64,000 nt of DNA from Methanosarcina sp. (GTDB taxonomy: Archaea; Halobacteriota; Methanosarcinia; Methanosarcinales; Methanosarcinaceae), in contig NZ_JAQUVZ010000004.1 in assembly GCF_028693135.1 (NCBI RefSeq), positions 112,261-176,260 on the forward strand, read 5' to 3'. Made by a program: the position numbers and the translations under genes. Shown piece after piece: positions 1 to 8,425 of the stretch; position 1 is the stretch's first letter; every line of letters starts with the position of its first letter. The notes below the pieces were generated by a model. It ran no database searches and was not told where the DNA came from. It was given only the letters and a program-made list of their open reading frames with translations.

Positions 1-56
1 ACTTTGATCTTGTCGTAGGTATTGACGATTCCAAGAGTGAGCATAAGCTGCTTCAT
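1..56 (-). CDS. 5' end of an unidentified minus-strand gene (partial)
   Basis: A minus-strand ATG at 54-56 opens a frame that runs off the left edge of the window, and 18 codons are visible (MKQLMLTLGIVNTYDKIK). It would lie about 50 bp downstream of the acetyltransferase gene on the same strand. There is no clear ribosome binding site, only an A-rich leader. The fragment is too short to assign, so it could be a real operon partner or a chance frame. Confidence 0.3.
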   Translation of the reverse strand, partial: MKQLMLTLGIVNTYDKIK

Positions 57-107
57 TGTGCTTTTTTGTAAAATAATGTTTCGTTAACCTCTATAAGGTC
101 TGTTTCT

Positions 108-569
108 TCAGGAAACTCGAAAATATCTCATGGCGTGCTGTGCACACTTCTCAAAATGCTCGCACTTTCTGCAGTCATCCCAGAGAAGCAATTTTTCAGC
201 GTCCTGTAGTTTTATAAAACCAAGTTTTTCAAAAAAGCCCGGAGCAGTAGTCCGTACATATAATTTACACACTGGGGCTCCAGGAGTCTCCGGACAATCA
301 ATAGTATTTATAAGGTACTCCATAAGCCTTGTTCCGATTCCTTTTCCCCGGAGGTTTGGATGCACGGCAATGGAGTGGAGCTCCAGAAAAGTCTTCTCGT
401 TTGACGTGTCCCTGATAAGGGCAGCACATCCGACCACTTTTTCTTCTTTTTCAGCCAGCACAAAGTCCTCGGGCTCAAGCTCTTCCATATCCAGAAAATA
501 AGTGGATAGGAGCCTCTGGATTGCAGGCAGGTCTTTTTTTTTGGCTTTTCGGATTCTAATTTCTGTCAT
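108..569 (-). CDS. GNAT-family N-acetyltransferase
   Basis: A 153-residue protein with the GNAT fold order. The core beta strand reads ELHSIAVHPNLRGKGIGTRL (about residues 63-82), which holds the acetyl-CoA pyrophosphate-binding R-G-K-G-I-G loop, and it is followed by the typical LYVRTTAPGFFEKLGF segment. It resembles the ArgA/ArgJ-like single-domain acetyltransferases of methanogens, but the substrate cannot be read from the sequence. The C-terminus carries an added cysteine/histidine cluster (CRKCEHFEKCAQH), which could bind metal. It lies about 80 bp downstream of larE on the same strand and may be cotranscribed with it. The start is the first ATG of the frame, with a GAAGAA stretch upstream. 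Confidence 0.85.
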   Translation of the reverse strand: MTEIRIRKAKKKDLPAIQRLLSTYFLDMEELEPEDFVLAEKEEKVVGCAALIRDTSNEKTFLELHSIAVHPNLRGKGIGTRLMEYLINTIDCPETPGAPVCKLYVRTTAPGFFEKLGFIKLQDAEKLLLWDDCRKCEHFEKCAQHAMRYFRVS

Positions 570-599
570 ATTTCTTCAGCAGTCAGTCTTTTTGTGGTT

Positions 600-626
600 C
601 ATCTGGCTCATCTGGCTCATCTGGCT
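600..626. repeat. three tandem 9-bp repeats in the larE-GNAT gap
   Basis: The unit ATCTGGCTC occurs three times in a row (the last copy is degenerate) in the 83-bp gap between larE and the acetyltransferase gene. It looks like a slippage repeat with no evident function. Confidence 0.6.
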
Positions 627-652
627 ATTTCGATATTTTTTCTTTTTTGAGC

Positions 653-1513
653 TCATTCTTCTTCGGTTTCTTGTCTTTCCGTTTCTTCTTTTTCTTCCGT
701 TTTTTTCTGCATGTGGGGTTCATCCATACTCCCTGAACGGAAGCCTTCAAGGTCGAGGGTTACATAGTCAAAGCCAAGAGCTTTAAGATGCCTGGATATT
801 TTTTCTTTTTTGCGGAGTGCGTCCTCAAACTCCTCCCCAGTAACCTCTATTCTGGCAAGATTGGAGTGCATTCTGACCCTGAACTGCGTAAAACCCAGAG
901 ATAAAAGATAATCTTCGGCTTTTTCTATTTTCTCAAGAGCTTCAGTGGTGATAGGCTGGCCATAAGCAATACGTGTAGCAAGGCAAGCTGCAGACGGCCG
1001 GTTGGCAGCTGAAAGGGAGCGGTTTGAGGCAATCTCCCTTATCTCTTCTTTCGTAATGTTAAACTCCACAAATGGAGATAAAATCTTTTCACCGGCTTCC
1101 TCAATTGCTCTGTACCCGGGACGGTTTTCCCCTTTTATTTCAGAAGCATTTGTTCCTTCAAGCACTACATTATATCCGGTTTTCTCCGCGAACTCTACCA
1201 GGGTTTCAAGAAGGGCTTTTTTGCAGAAGTAGCACCTGTTAATAGTATTTGCGGAAAAATAGGGCACGCTGTTCAGGGAGAACGGGAGGATTTTATGCTG
1301 AATACCTATTTCACAGGCTGTCTGGGCAGCTGTTTCGAGCTGCTGCCTGGGAAAAAGTGGAGAATCTATAGTTACGGCAAGGGCTTTTTCCCCAAGTATC
1401 TCAAATGCCAGCGCTGCAAGAGTTGTACTGTCCACTCCCCCTGAAAATGCAATGACTGCACTTTCTCTGGCTTTTATAGCCTCTTTTATCATTTCGAGCT
1501 TTGCAATATCCAT
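653..1513 (-). CDS. larE: LarE-like ATP-dependent sulfur transferase (PP-loop)
   Basis: A 286-residue PP-loop ATPase. The P-loop SGGVDS is at residues 24-29. A CYFCK motif and a downstream RPSAACLATR segment place the catalytic or cluster cysteines where LarE proteins have them. LarE adenylates and then sulfurates the pyridinium dicarboxylate precursor of the nickel-pincer nucleotide. Homologues in methanogens may carry an Fe-S cluster instead of donating their own sulfur. No larB or larC is in this window, so the exact substrate here is uncertain. The last 20 or so residues are a highly charged E/K/T/Q tail, unlike the rest of the protein. The ATG has no obvious ribosome binding site. Confidence 0.8.
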   Translation of the reverse strand: MDIAKLEMIKEAIKARESAVIAFSGGVDSTTLAALAFEILGEKALAVTIDSPLFPRQQLETAAQTACEIGIQHKILPFSLNSVPYFSANTINRCYFCKKALLETLVEFAEKTGYNVVLEGTNASEIKGENRPGYRAIEEAGEKILSPFVEFNITKEEIREIASNRSLSAANRPSAACLATRIAYGQPITTEALEKIEKAEDYLLSLGFTQFRVRMHSNLARIEVTGEEFEDALRKKEKISRHLKALGFDYVTLDLEGFRSGSMDEPHMQKKTEEKEETERQETEEE

Positions 1514-1807
1514 TAATAACGAGTTTTCAGCTAATAAGATATATGTATTTTCCAGCCCTATAGCCAGGTGCCTTACAGCAGCTATAGTAAGGGATATGGT
1601 GTATTTAATCGGGGTTTTTTCCTGAGCTATATATCTGAAATAGCATAATTTCTAAAGTTGCTTGCTTTACTTCAAAAATTCTTTAATCTCTTGTACCGAA
1701 ACTTTGTTTTCCTATCAGGGTTCTGGTTACAATAAATAAATCTAATTAGAACATAATTTCCTTATAATGGTATAATTTTGACGTAAATAATGAGATGGAG
1801 ATCTTAA

Positions 1808-3154
1808 ATGGAATTATTCGGAACTAATGGTGTGCGTGGTATCGCCAATGAATTTGTAACGCCTGAACTGGCAGTCAATTTAGCCAAAAGCCTTGGCACA
1901 TACATGGGCTCGAAAGGTACGGTTGCAATAGGCTGCGATACCCGGATTTCGGGTCAGATGCTGAAATCTGCAGCAATTGCCGGCGCTCTTGCAACAGGCC
2001 TGAGTGTGATTGATGTAGGGATTGTCCCTACCCCCTCTATTCAATACTATGTGCGCGACTATGCTGATGCCGGGATCGTTATTACGGCATCTCACAATCC
2101 CAGGGAATACAATGGAATCAAGCTGATTGCAGGAGATGGCTCAGAGTTCCCGAGGGACGGGGAGAGCGATATTGAAAAAATTTATTTTTCAGGCAAATTC
2201 TCAACGGTCTCCTGGGAAAAAACGGGAAATTTCAAGGCAGATCCGTCAGTTAACGATTATTATATAAAAAGTATAATCCGTGCAGTGGATGCTGAAGCCA
2301 TACGCAGCCGGAAATTTAAGGTAGTTGTGGATATGGGCTGCGGAGCAGGTTCCCTTACCCTTCCTTTTCTGCTCAGGGACCTTGGCTGTGAGGTACTGAC
2401 TCTTGGGGCTCAGCCTGACGGGACTTTTCCATGGAGAAACCCCGAACCCACGCCTGAAGTCCTGACTGAGCTTTCGGACCTTGTTAAAAAGACAGGTGCA
2501 GCCTTTGGGGCAGCGCACGATGGGGATGCGGACAGAATAGTCTTTATGGACGAAAACGGGGTATTCGTAAATGAAGAAATTCTGCTTGCCATGATGGCGA
2601 AATATATGCTTGAAAGTGAAAAAGGACCTATAGTCACCCCGGTCAGTTCTTCCCAGCGCATGGCTGATGTCGCAAAGGAAGAAGGGGTTGAACTTTACTG
2701 GACAGCCGTCGGTTCCATAAATGTCGCCCGAAAGATGATGGAAGTAGGTGCCGTTTTCGGAGGAGAGGGCAATGGAGGCCTTATTTTCCCCAAACATCAG
2801 TACTGCAGGGACGGAGCAATGGCATGTGCTAAAATCCTGGAGATTATGGTTGGAGGGAAAAAGTTTTCCGAGTTAACTAAAAGCGTGCCTGTATACTTCA
2901 ATGCAAAGACCAAAACGCCTTCCAGGGATGTTACGGGCACTATGGGGAGAATCCGGGAGGAGGCTTCACGCCTGGGGCTCACAACAGATACCATTGATGG
3001 GATCAAGATCTGGTATGACGATGGTTGGGTCCTTATACGTCCTTCAGGTACGGAACCTATTTTCCGGGTCTTTGCCGAGGCAAAAAAGCAGGAGCGTGCA
3101 GAAGAATTAATGCAGGCAGGTCTGGAAATGGTCTTAAAGGCAGAAAAAGCCTGA
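1808..3154 (+). CDS. glmM: phosphoglucosamine mutase / phosphohexomutase
   Basis: A 448-residue alpha-D-phosphohexomutase, the usual length for archaeal GlmM. The phosphoserine loop ITASHNP has its serine at residue 95, the metal loop is HDGDADRI (about 240), and the C-terminal phosphate-binding loop is RPSGTEPIFRVF. The N-terminus MELFGTNGVRG is the family start. It interconverts glucosamine-6-phosphate and glucosamine-1-phosphate on the way to UDP-GlcNAc; some archaeal paralogues act on mannose or glucose phosphates instead. It stands alone, and an AT-rich promoter region precedes it. A GAGATGGAGATC stretch upstream of the ATG can serve as the ribosome binding site. Confidence 0.9.
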   Translation: MELFGTNGVRGIANEFVTPELAVNLAKSLGTYMGSKGTVAIGCDTRISGQMLKSAAIAGALATGLSVIDVGIVPTPSIQYYVRDYADAGIVITASHNPREYNGIKLIAGDGSEFPRDGESDIEKIYFSGKFSTVSWEKTGNFKADPSVNDYYIKSIIRAVDAEAIRSRKFKVVVDMGCGAGSLTLPFLLRDLGCEVLTLGAQPDGTFPWRNPEPTPEVLTELSDLVKKTGAAFGAAHDGDADRIVFMDENGVFVNEEILLAMMAKYMLESEKGPIVTPVSSSQRMADVAKEEGVELYWTAVGSINVARKMMEVGAVFGGEGNGGLIFPKHQYCRDGAMACAKILEIMVGGKKFSELTKSVPVYFNAKTKTPSRDVTGTMGRIREEASRLGLTTDTIDGIKIWYDDGWVLIRPSGTEPIFRVFAEAKKQERAEELMQAGLEMVLKAEKA

Positions 3155-3456
3155 ACAGTAATATTTAGCCAACAGTATCTTTTTGGAATGCAGGTTCTCA
3201 ACACATCCCGAAGTAAAGTTTCCGGGTAGTGATGAACGAGTCTACATGATAGATCATAATGCAGGTGAGGCTCAAGTTAAATTGAGCCTTGATCTGTCAT
3301 TCTTAATTTGACTGCCTCTTATCGAAGACGGAGCCAAAAAAGATGAACTGGCTATGAGTTTCTAATAGAATTTCACCTTTCAATTAAAGTGATTAGTGAT
3401 TAGTGATTAGTTTTTGTATATACTTTCATTCTGTAAATTGATCTTCTGGAAAACTT

Positions 3457-3546
3457 ACTTCTACATATTTTACTTCTACATATTTTACTTCTACACATTT
3501 TACTTCTACACATTTTACTTCTACACATTTTACTTCTACATATTTC
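3457..3546. repeat. six tandem copies of a 15-bp unit
   Basis: The unit ACTTCTACAYATTTT is repeated six times without gaps (3457, 3472, 3487, 3502, 3517, 3532). The Y position alternates T,T,C,C,C,T and the last copy ends in C. Because 15 is a multiple of 3 it opens an artificial Tyr/Phe-rich reading frame. There are no spacers, so it is not CRISPR. Confidence 0.9.
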
Positions 3547-3955
3547 AATTTTATGATTTATATTCTATGATTTGTTATTTATTATGCATTACGTTAAAAT
3601 ACGTAACAATAAATTATAAATACATTGAAGTGTTTCTTACATATGGGACTAAAAACGAAATATCTATCCTGCCGATAAATGTGTTAGTATGAGAGCCTCC
3701 TAATCTGAAAAACATATACCTCCTAAATAGTAAAAGAGTATCAGAAGGTTCTAAATCACCTGCTAAGACGAAGCAAACAACAATACAAGATCGAGAAGCA
3801 TATCTCCTAAAGAGAACTAAATACGGGATCAACAGACATTCTTTGAAATATACGAGCCATCAAAGCAAAAAAATCAGTGAACATACTTTATAAATAGGCA
3901 TAGATCAAACCTGCAGAAATAAAGAGTTCTTGAAAAATAAATACCTACCAGAGAG

Positions 3956-3978
3956 TCAATTCCGTTAGTCGGAATTGA
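3956..3978 (+). other. perfect 9-bp hairpin downstream of a TATA-like box
   Basis: TCAATTCCG and CGGAATTGA pair perfectly around the loop TTAGT. The TATA-like TTTATAAATA near 3887-3896 would place a transcription start around 3915-3920, so a short non-coding RNA containing this hairpin is possible. This is inference from spacing only. Confidence 0.3.
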
Positions 3979-4073
3979 TATCGAAGTAAAGTAACAGGAT
4001 CAAAAACAAAGGTCTCCTTGTGCGGTTTAATTTAAAAACGGGTTGAAAAACCAGAAAGCAGGATTTGGGTTTA

Positions 4074-4105
4074 AAAGCCGGGATGGGGCAACACCTGTCG
4101 GCTTT
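4074..4105 (-). terminator. possible terminator of the radical SAM gene
   Basis: A 7-bp perfect stem AAAGCCG/CGGCTTT lies 35 bp beyond the stop codon of the minus-strand radical SAM gene. On the minus strand it is followed by TTTTAAA. The loop is long (18 nt) and the T tract short, so the call is tentative. Confidence 0.35.
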
Positions 4106-4139
4106 CCTTAATCCTCTTCTCCTTCTTTTTTCAGGTTTT

Positions 4140-5264
4140 TTAGACTTTTTTGTATTTTTCCCAGTAGCCCGTTAGTTTCCCCTCAAGGGCAAGTTTTCCA
4201 AGCTCCCGCCTTACATGGTCGTTCACTTTCGAGGGGACTGCTGATGCGTACGGAGTGTCCGGTAGTGGGGTCAGGTAATGAGCCCGGACAGTCCCTCCTT
4301 TTCCGCAGATCCAGCGCACGAGGTCAAGGCTTTTTTCCTGGTCCTCTTCGGTTTCTGTGGGAAGCCCGAAAATGAAATCAACTGCGGGGACAATCTCATT
4401 TTCCAGGCAGCACTCAACAGCTGAAATGCTGTCCTCAACCGTATGCCCTCTCCTTATTTCTTTGAGGATGCTGTCACTTCCGGACTGAGCGCCAAGGCTA
4501 AGGGTGTCGTTTGCACAGTATTTTCTCACAAGTTCGGCAGATTCCTCGGTCACGAACTCAGGGCGGACCTCGGAAGGGAAAGTTCCGAAAAAGATTTTCT
4601 TATCGGGCAGTTTGTGCAGGGCGGAGAGCAGTTTTTCTACCTTGTCGAACCTCGGGTGAATTCCATCGCTTCCGTAAGCGAAAGCATTTGAAGCTATGAA
4701 ACGGAGGTCATTATAATGCTGTGCATTCTTCAGGATACAATCAATGCTCCTGTGCCTGACCTCTCGTCCAAAAAGCCTGGGAGTCTGGCAATACTTACAA
4801 CCCCAGGGGCAGCCACGGCTGATTTCAATGGGGGAGCGAAGTTTTTTCGGGTCAAAACAGGGATATTTATCCAGGTCCACATGTGGCCTTTCAGGAGTTC
4901 TGATCATCTTGCCGGTATCTGAATTTTTGTAAGCAATCCCCTTTACCTCTCCCGGATCTCTCCCTTCCTTCAGAACCCTTACAAGTTCCGGAAGCGTTTC
5001 TTCCCCTTCGCCAATCACCACGTAATCAAAATAGTCAAGTGTCTCTTCAGGGGAGCCGGAAGGGTGAGGCCCTCCTGCTATGAAGATCGAGTCCGTTCCT
5101 GCATTTTCAACTTCCCTGAAGATTTTCGCTGCCTGCCGTGTAGTAAAACTGTAAATCATGATCCCGTTAAGGGGGCTGTCCGTAAACCCGGTTTCAGGAA
5201 GTAAAGGTGAAAGAACCGCCAAGCTGTAAGAGTTCTTTTTGCTATACCGGAAATGCACATCCAT
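4140..5264 (-). CDS. radical SAM protein with B12-binding-like N-domain
   Basis: A 374-residue protein. The N-terminal half has a Rossmann-like layout with SIFIAGGPHPSGSPEETL (about 59-76), as in cobalamin-binding-like domains. It is followed by a radical SAM core whose cluster motif is C152-x3-C156-x2-C159 (RGCPWGCKYC). Later segments (LGAQSGSD, DFIFGLPTETEEDQ) match the elongator/MiaB-type barrel. It resembles an uncharacterised methanogen family I recall as the MJ1487 type. Whether it binds cobalamin is doubtful, because no DxHxxG motif is seen in the N-domain. It is 66 bp downstream of the protease gene on the same strand. The reaction is unknown. Confidence 0.8.
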   Translation of the reverse strand: MDVHFRYSKKNSYSLAVLSPLLPETGFTDSPLNGIMIYSFTTRQAAKIFREVENAGTDSIFIAGGPHPSGSPEETLDYFDYVVIGEGEETLPELVRVLKEGRDPGEVKGIAYKNSDTGKMIRTPERPHVDLDKYPCFDPKKLRSPIEISRGCPWGCKYCQTPRLFGREVRHRSIDCILKNAQHYNDLRFIASNAFAYGSDGIHPRFDKVEKLLSALHKLPDKKIFFGTFPSEVRPEFVTEESAELVRKYCANDTLSLGAQSGSDSILKEIRRGHTVEDSISAVECCLENEIVPAVDFIFGLPTETEEDQEKSLDLVRWICGKGGTVRAHYLTPLPDTPYASAVPSKVNDHVRRELGKLALEGKLTGYWEKYKKV

Positions 5265-5330
5265 TATTTTTTTCTCCTTTTTTCAGTGCTTTTTTCAGGT
5301 TTCGGTTCTCTTCAGGTTTTTCGGTTCCTT

Positions 5331-6512
5331 TCAGATTATGGGCTTAAAAGGAATAAGGGTAAAGCAGAGAAAGCCAAGGATGAAGGTAATTATTCCTATA
5401 ATAATACGCTTTCTATCCAGCTTCACTTTATCATGAAGAGGGGAAGGATGCCCGGCCGCTGCAAAAGCCCATAGGAAGAGAGCCCAGAATATCCAGATAA
5501 ATCCGTCTCCCTTTAACCAGTAAACCACATAAAAACCTATCAGGAAAAGGATACGCGGCATCATTGAAGAAATCCTGTCCGCTTTTTTGCCGAGCATTGC
5601 CCTGAGCACGTGCCCGCCGTCAAGCTGCCCTGAAGGAAGGAGATTTAGAAGGGTTACAAACATCCCCACCCAGCCTGCAAAAGCCACAGGGTGCAGGTTG
5701 CTCCCTGTAACACCGACAAGCTTCTGGATCATTACAAAAAGAGGTGGGAAGCCAAGCTCGAACATCAGGGCATCGGGCAATGGTTTGGCTGTAGGCGCAT
5801 TAAGATTTAGCCCTATTATGGTGACTACAATTGAGACAAAAAGCCCTACCAGAGGCCCTGCAATTCCCACGTCAAAGAGAACTTTCCGGTTAGGAATAGG
5901 TCCTTTGTAACGGATTACCGCTCCCATTGTACCTATGAAAGTCGGAAACGGGATGAAGTAAGGGAGAGAAGTTTTCATCCCATGGTACCTTGCCATTGCA
6001 TAATGAGCCATCTCATGAGAGCCTAGCACAGCCATTATTGCAAAGGTGAAGGACAAACCCTGAAAAACCTGCAGAGGATCACTCCAGAGGTCAACCCCTA
6101 ACATCCAGGCTCCGCAGATCATGGTTGTAAAAACTGTTGCTATGAAAAGTACGAGGTTTACCCAGATCTTTTCCTTTGTCTTTTTTACAGGAGTAACAAT
6201 AAGAACGTGCTCCCCAAGCTCGTACTTCAGGGTACCTCCAAACCCTCGCTGTTCGAGGGGAGCCCAGAGTTCTCCCATTACATTTTCGGCATCCGTTTTA
6301 GGGGTGCCGAATAAATAAAGAATCTCTCCGGACTTCTGGATTTCATATACATCAAATACCCTGGTTATGAAAGGGTATATGCGTGAAATCATCTCCTCAG
6401 TCTCTGACTTACCATTGCCTTTTCTCTGGTCTTCTCGTCCCTGTTTCATTTTAGGTTTCACGTCTCTGAAGCTTGGGGTTTTTTTAGCTTTTACATTTAA
6501 TGCAATTTTCAC
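5331..6512 (-). CDS. site-2 protease family (M50) membrane metalloprotease
   Basis: A 393-residue integral membrane protein. The zinc motif HEMAH is at residues 166-170 inside a hydrophobic helix, and the second motif LPSGQLDGGH supplies the third ligand region (LDGGH). The N-terminal 115 residues are soluble and contain a small alpha/beta domain. The family cleaves membrane-embedded substrates such as anti-sigma factors or regulators, and the archaeal target is unknown. The first codon is GTG with no visible ribosome binding site, so later ATG codons (residues 22 or 41) are also possible starts. It follows the AcnX genes on the same strand and may share their transcript. Confidence 0.85.
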   Translation of the reverse strand: MKIALNVKAKKTPSFRDVKPKMKQGREDQRKGNGKSETEEMISRIYPFITRVFDVYEIQKSGEILYLFGTPKTDAENVMGELWAPLEQRGFGGTLKYELGEHVLIVTPVKKTKEKIWVNLVLFIATVFTTMICGAWMLGVDLWSDPLQVFQGLSFTFAIMAVLGSHEMAHYAMARYHGMKTSLPYFIPFPTFIGTMGAVIRYKGPIPNRKVLFDVGIAGPLVGLFVSIVVTIIGLNLNAPTAKPLPDALMFELGFPPLFVMIQKLVGVTGSNLHPVAFAGWVGMFVTLLNLLPSGQLDGGHVLRAMLGKKADRISSMMPRILFLIGFYVVYWLKGDGFIWIFWALFLWAFAAAGHPSPLHDKVKLDRKRIIIGIITFILGFLCFTLIPFKPII

Positions 6513-6582
6513 GTTTTAAGCTTAAACGGCACGGTATTCAGGTTTAAAATTAAATTCGAATCATTAAAGTTTATCTGCATCA

Positions 6583-7014
6583 TTATTCTGTCTTACCGCC
6601 TTTAGGTTTAATTAATTCGATATATCCCTCGCTGCCGTTTACCAGGACAATGTCTCCATCGTTTAAATACTCGTATGGGTTTTTTTCCAGCATATCAACT
6701 AAAGGAATTTCAGATATAATTGCTCCTACAGCTACAATCGGTTCGGTTTCCAGATTAATAATCGCTATTGGGCCAGCCTCGTTTTTCTTCAGCTGGTACA
6801 TTACATAGGAGCCAACAGTCGAACCCTTCCCATGGGGAAAAACAAGAACCTTCCCTTTGATTGATTTTCCTGCGAGAGAGTGTTTTTCTTCGACAACAAT
6901 TCCTGTTTTAGGGTCTACACTGCCAAGGAAGGATATGGGGTCTCTGGAAAGCAAAACTTCCCCTTCTGCACATCCCCTGGAAATTGTCCTGCCTTTGAGT
7001 TTAATAGGAACCAC
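6583..7014 (-). CDS. AcnX small subunit: phosphomevalonate dehydratase swivel domain
   Basis: A 143-residue DUF126/aconitase X swivel-domain protein (GKVLVFPHGKGSTVGSYVMYQL, EPIVAVGAIISEIPLVD, DGDIVLVNGSEG). In archaea the AcnX pair removes water from mevalonate-5-phosphate to give trans-anhydromevalonate phosphate. The GTG start overlaps the last 14 bases of the large-subunit gene, so the two are translationally coupled. The UbiD decarboxylase gene upstream completes the route, which supports this role over the bacterial proline-metabolism AcnX role. Confidence 0.85.
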   Translation of the reverse strand: MVPIKLKGRTISRGCAEGEVLLSRDPISFLGSVDPKTGIVVEEKHSLAGKSIKGKVLVFPHGKGSTVGSYVMYQLKKNEAGPIAIINLETEPIVAVGAIISEIPLVDMLEKNPYEYLNDGDIVLVNGSEGYIELIKPKGGKTE

Positions 7015-8206
7015 CTACCTTTTTTCTTTTCCCTCCGGTTGCTTCCTCGATGCAGGCTTCCATATTCCCGTATACACTTTCAGCCCCGCACATCCCGGGC
7101 ACGTAGGCAAAGGCTTTTCCCGAATTCACCATGACGCAGGAGTAGCGGTTGGTTGCCGGAGAGACTACCATACAGGTATCGCAGACAACCTTAGCTCCAC
7201 TTTCTTCAATTGTCCGGATATGGTCCGGATAACGTTTTGCAAGTTCTCGCGAGGTAAAGATCCAGGTTTCCTTTGAAACTGTTTTTCCTTTCAGGAGCTC
7301 AGCCGCTTTCTTAAGTTCGGCTGCAGAGCAGTGAGGGCAGCCTATAGTAATCAGTTCCGGCTCTTTTCCAGCTCTTTCTCTGCTCTCATAAACTTCATCC
7401 AGCTGGCTTCTCTCGATAATTATTTTCTCTTCAGGTTCTTCAAAGCCCATCCTGCAGGCTTCAGGGCTCACTCCTTCCACGTGATAAAGTGCCACTGCTC
7501 CGGATGCCGCCATTGCAGCTCCAAGGGCTTTAAGTTCATCCTTTTCAGGAGTATCCTTCAGGTGAAAAATAGGTATCCTGCTCCCTATGATTTTGCCTGC
7601 TACATATCCAAGTGCTCCATAATCCGATTCTTTAAGTGAGCACTCCACACTGATCGAGACTTCAGGAACGCGGTTTTCATCAAGATGTAACCCATAGTTT
7701 GCAGTTTTTCCCAGAAGCGCTGCTGAAAGGGCGGATGGGCCTCCCTCCCTGTTTGTCCGGGCTCCTATTACGGAATTTGCATAGGAGATTGCTGAGGATT
7801 CGCTCCAGGCCAGGTGGTCGCCATAGCCCGCTGAAAAGCCTTCCAGGTTATAAGGAGTGCAGGTACATTCACAGCTAATCCCAAGCTTTTTGTAAGCCTG
7901 AATAATTGCCTTTTGCTTTTCTGCAAATTCAGGAGAGATTCTCAGCCTCTCCCAGTCTTCGAGGTCCATTCCAGCCGGGTTCAGGATTGAGGGAACCTTT
8001 ACCTGCCCCTCAAGGTCTGAGATCCATTCAAGTCCGGCATCACCTATCGTTTTATAAGAGACCCCTGCAATCTGGGCGCTTTTGATGGGGATCAACCCAT
8101 CAGCACCATAGATGTCCCCGAGAGCTACAAGAATCTCAATTGCTTTCCTGAGAGTCTCTCCTGCTTCTCCGTTAAGAATTTGTTCTTCTTCTTTTGTAAG
8201 GTACAT
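7001..8206 (-). CDS. AcnX large subunit: phosphomevalonate dehydratase catalytic chain
   Basis: A 401-residue DUF521/aconitase X catalytic protein. Cysteines suited to the iron-sulfur cluster are in CTCTPYN (about 116-118), GCPHCS (about 290) and CDTCMVVSP (about 340). GARTNREGGPSAL and VPGMCGAES are also family signatures. With the small subunit it makes trans-anhydromevalonate-5-phosphate, the first archaeal-specific step toward isopentenyl phosphate and hence archaeal ether lipids. It is preceded by the UbiD-family gene on the same strand after a 219-bp gap, so it may have its own promoter (several TATAAAATATTA-like stretches near 8300). Confidence 0.88.
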   Translation of the reverse strand: MYLTKEEEQILNGEAGETLRKAIEILVALGDIYGADGLIPIKSAQIAGVSYKTIGDAGLEWISDLEGQVKVPSILNPAGMDLEDWERLRISPEFAEKQKAIIQAYKKLGISCECTCTPYNLEGFSAGYGDHLAWSESSAISYANSVIGARTNREGGPSALSAALLGKTANYGLHLDENRVPEVSISVECSLKESDYGALGYVAGKIIGSRIPIFHLKDTPEKDELKALGAAMAASGAVALYHVEGVSPEACRMGFEEPEEKIIIERSQLDEVYESRERAGKEPELITIGCPHCSAAELKKAAELLKGKTVSKETWIFTSRELAKRYPDHIRTIEESGAKVVCDTCMVVSPATNRYSCVMVNSGKAFAYVPGMCGAESVYGNMEACIEEATGGKRKKVGGSY

Positions 8207-8425
8207 GAAAATTCACTCTTCAGCTGTCAGGTGGTAAAGGCGTAATGCAAAATATTGAAGTCCGTATAATCAATTAAGGCAAGTACAGGACTAATACAAG
8301 TATAAAATATTAAGACGAGTATAATATATTAAGGCAAGGTGAGGTTTATTCCACCCCCCGGCTTGCAGTCTCTTAAGGTTTACCTGCCCTTTAAAAAGTC
8401 TATATTTTTAAAAGTTCTATATAAG

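Larger units (their letters stand above)
3155..4139. other. 985-bp AT-rich gene-free region
   Basis: No convincing gene is present. It holds an inverted repeat GGCTCAA/TTGAGCC at 3269-3288, a 15-bp tandem repeat (3457-3546), a TATA-like TTTATAAATA near 3887-3896 followed by a hairpin at 3956-3978, and a probable terminator near 4074-4105. Codons near 3310-3365 read LPLIEDGAKKDELAMSF before a stop. That could be the tail of a decayed gene, but nothing upstream extends it. Confidence 0.6.

Noticed and set aside
3414..3692. 92-codon Tyr/Phe-rich frame
   Set aside because: It is created by the 15-bp tandem repeat, whose length is a multiple of three.
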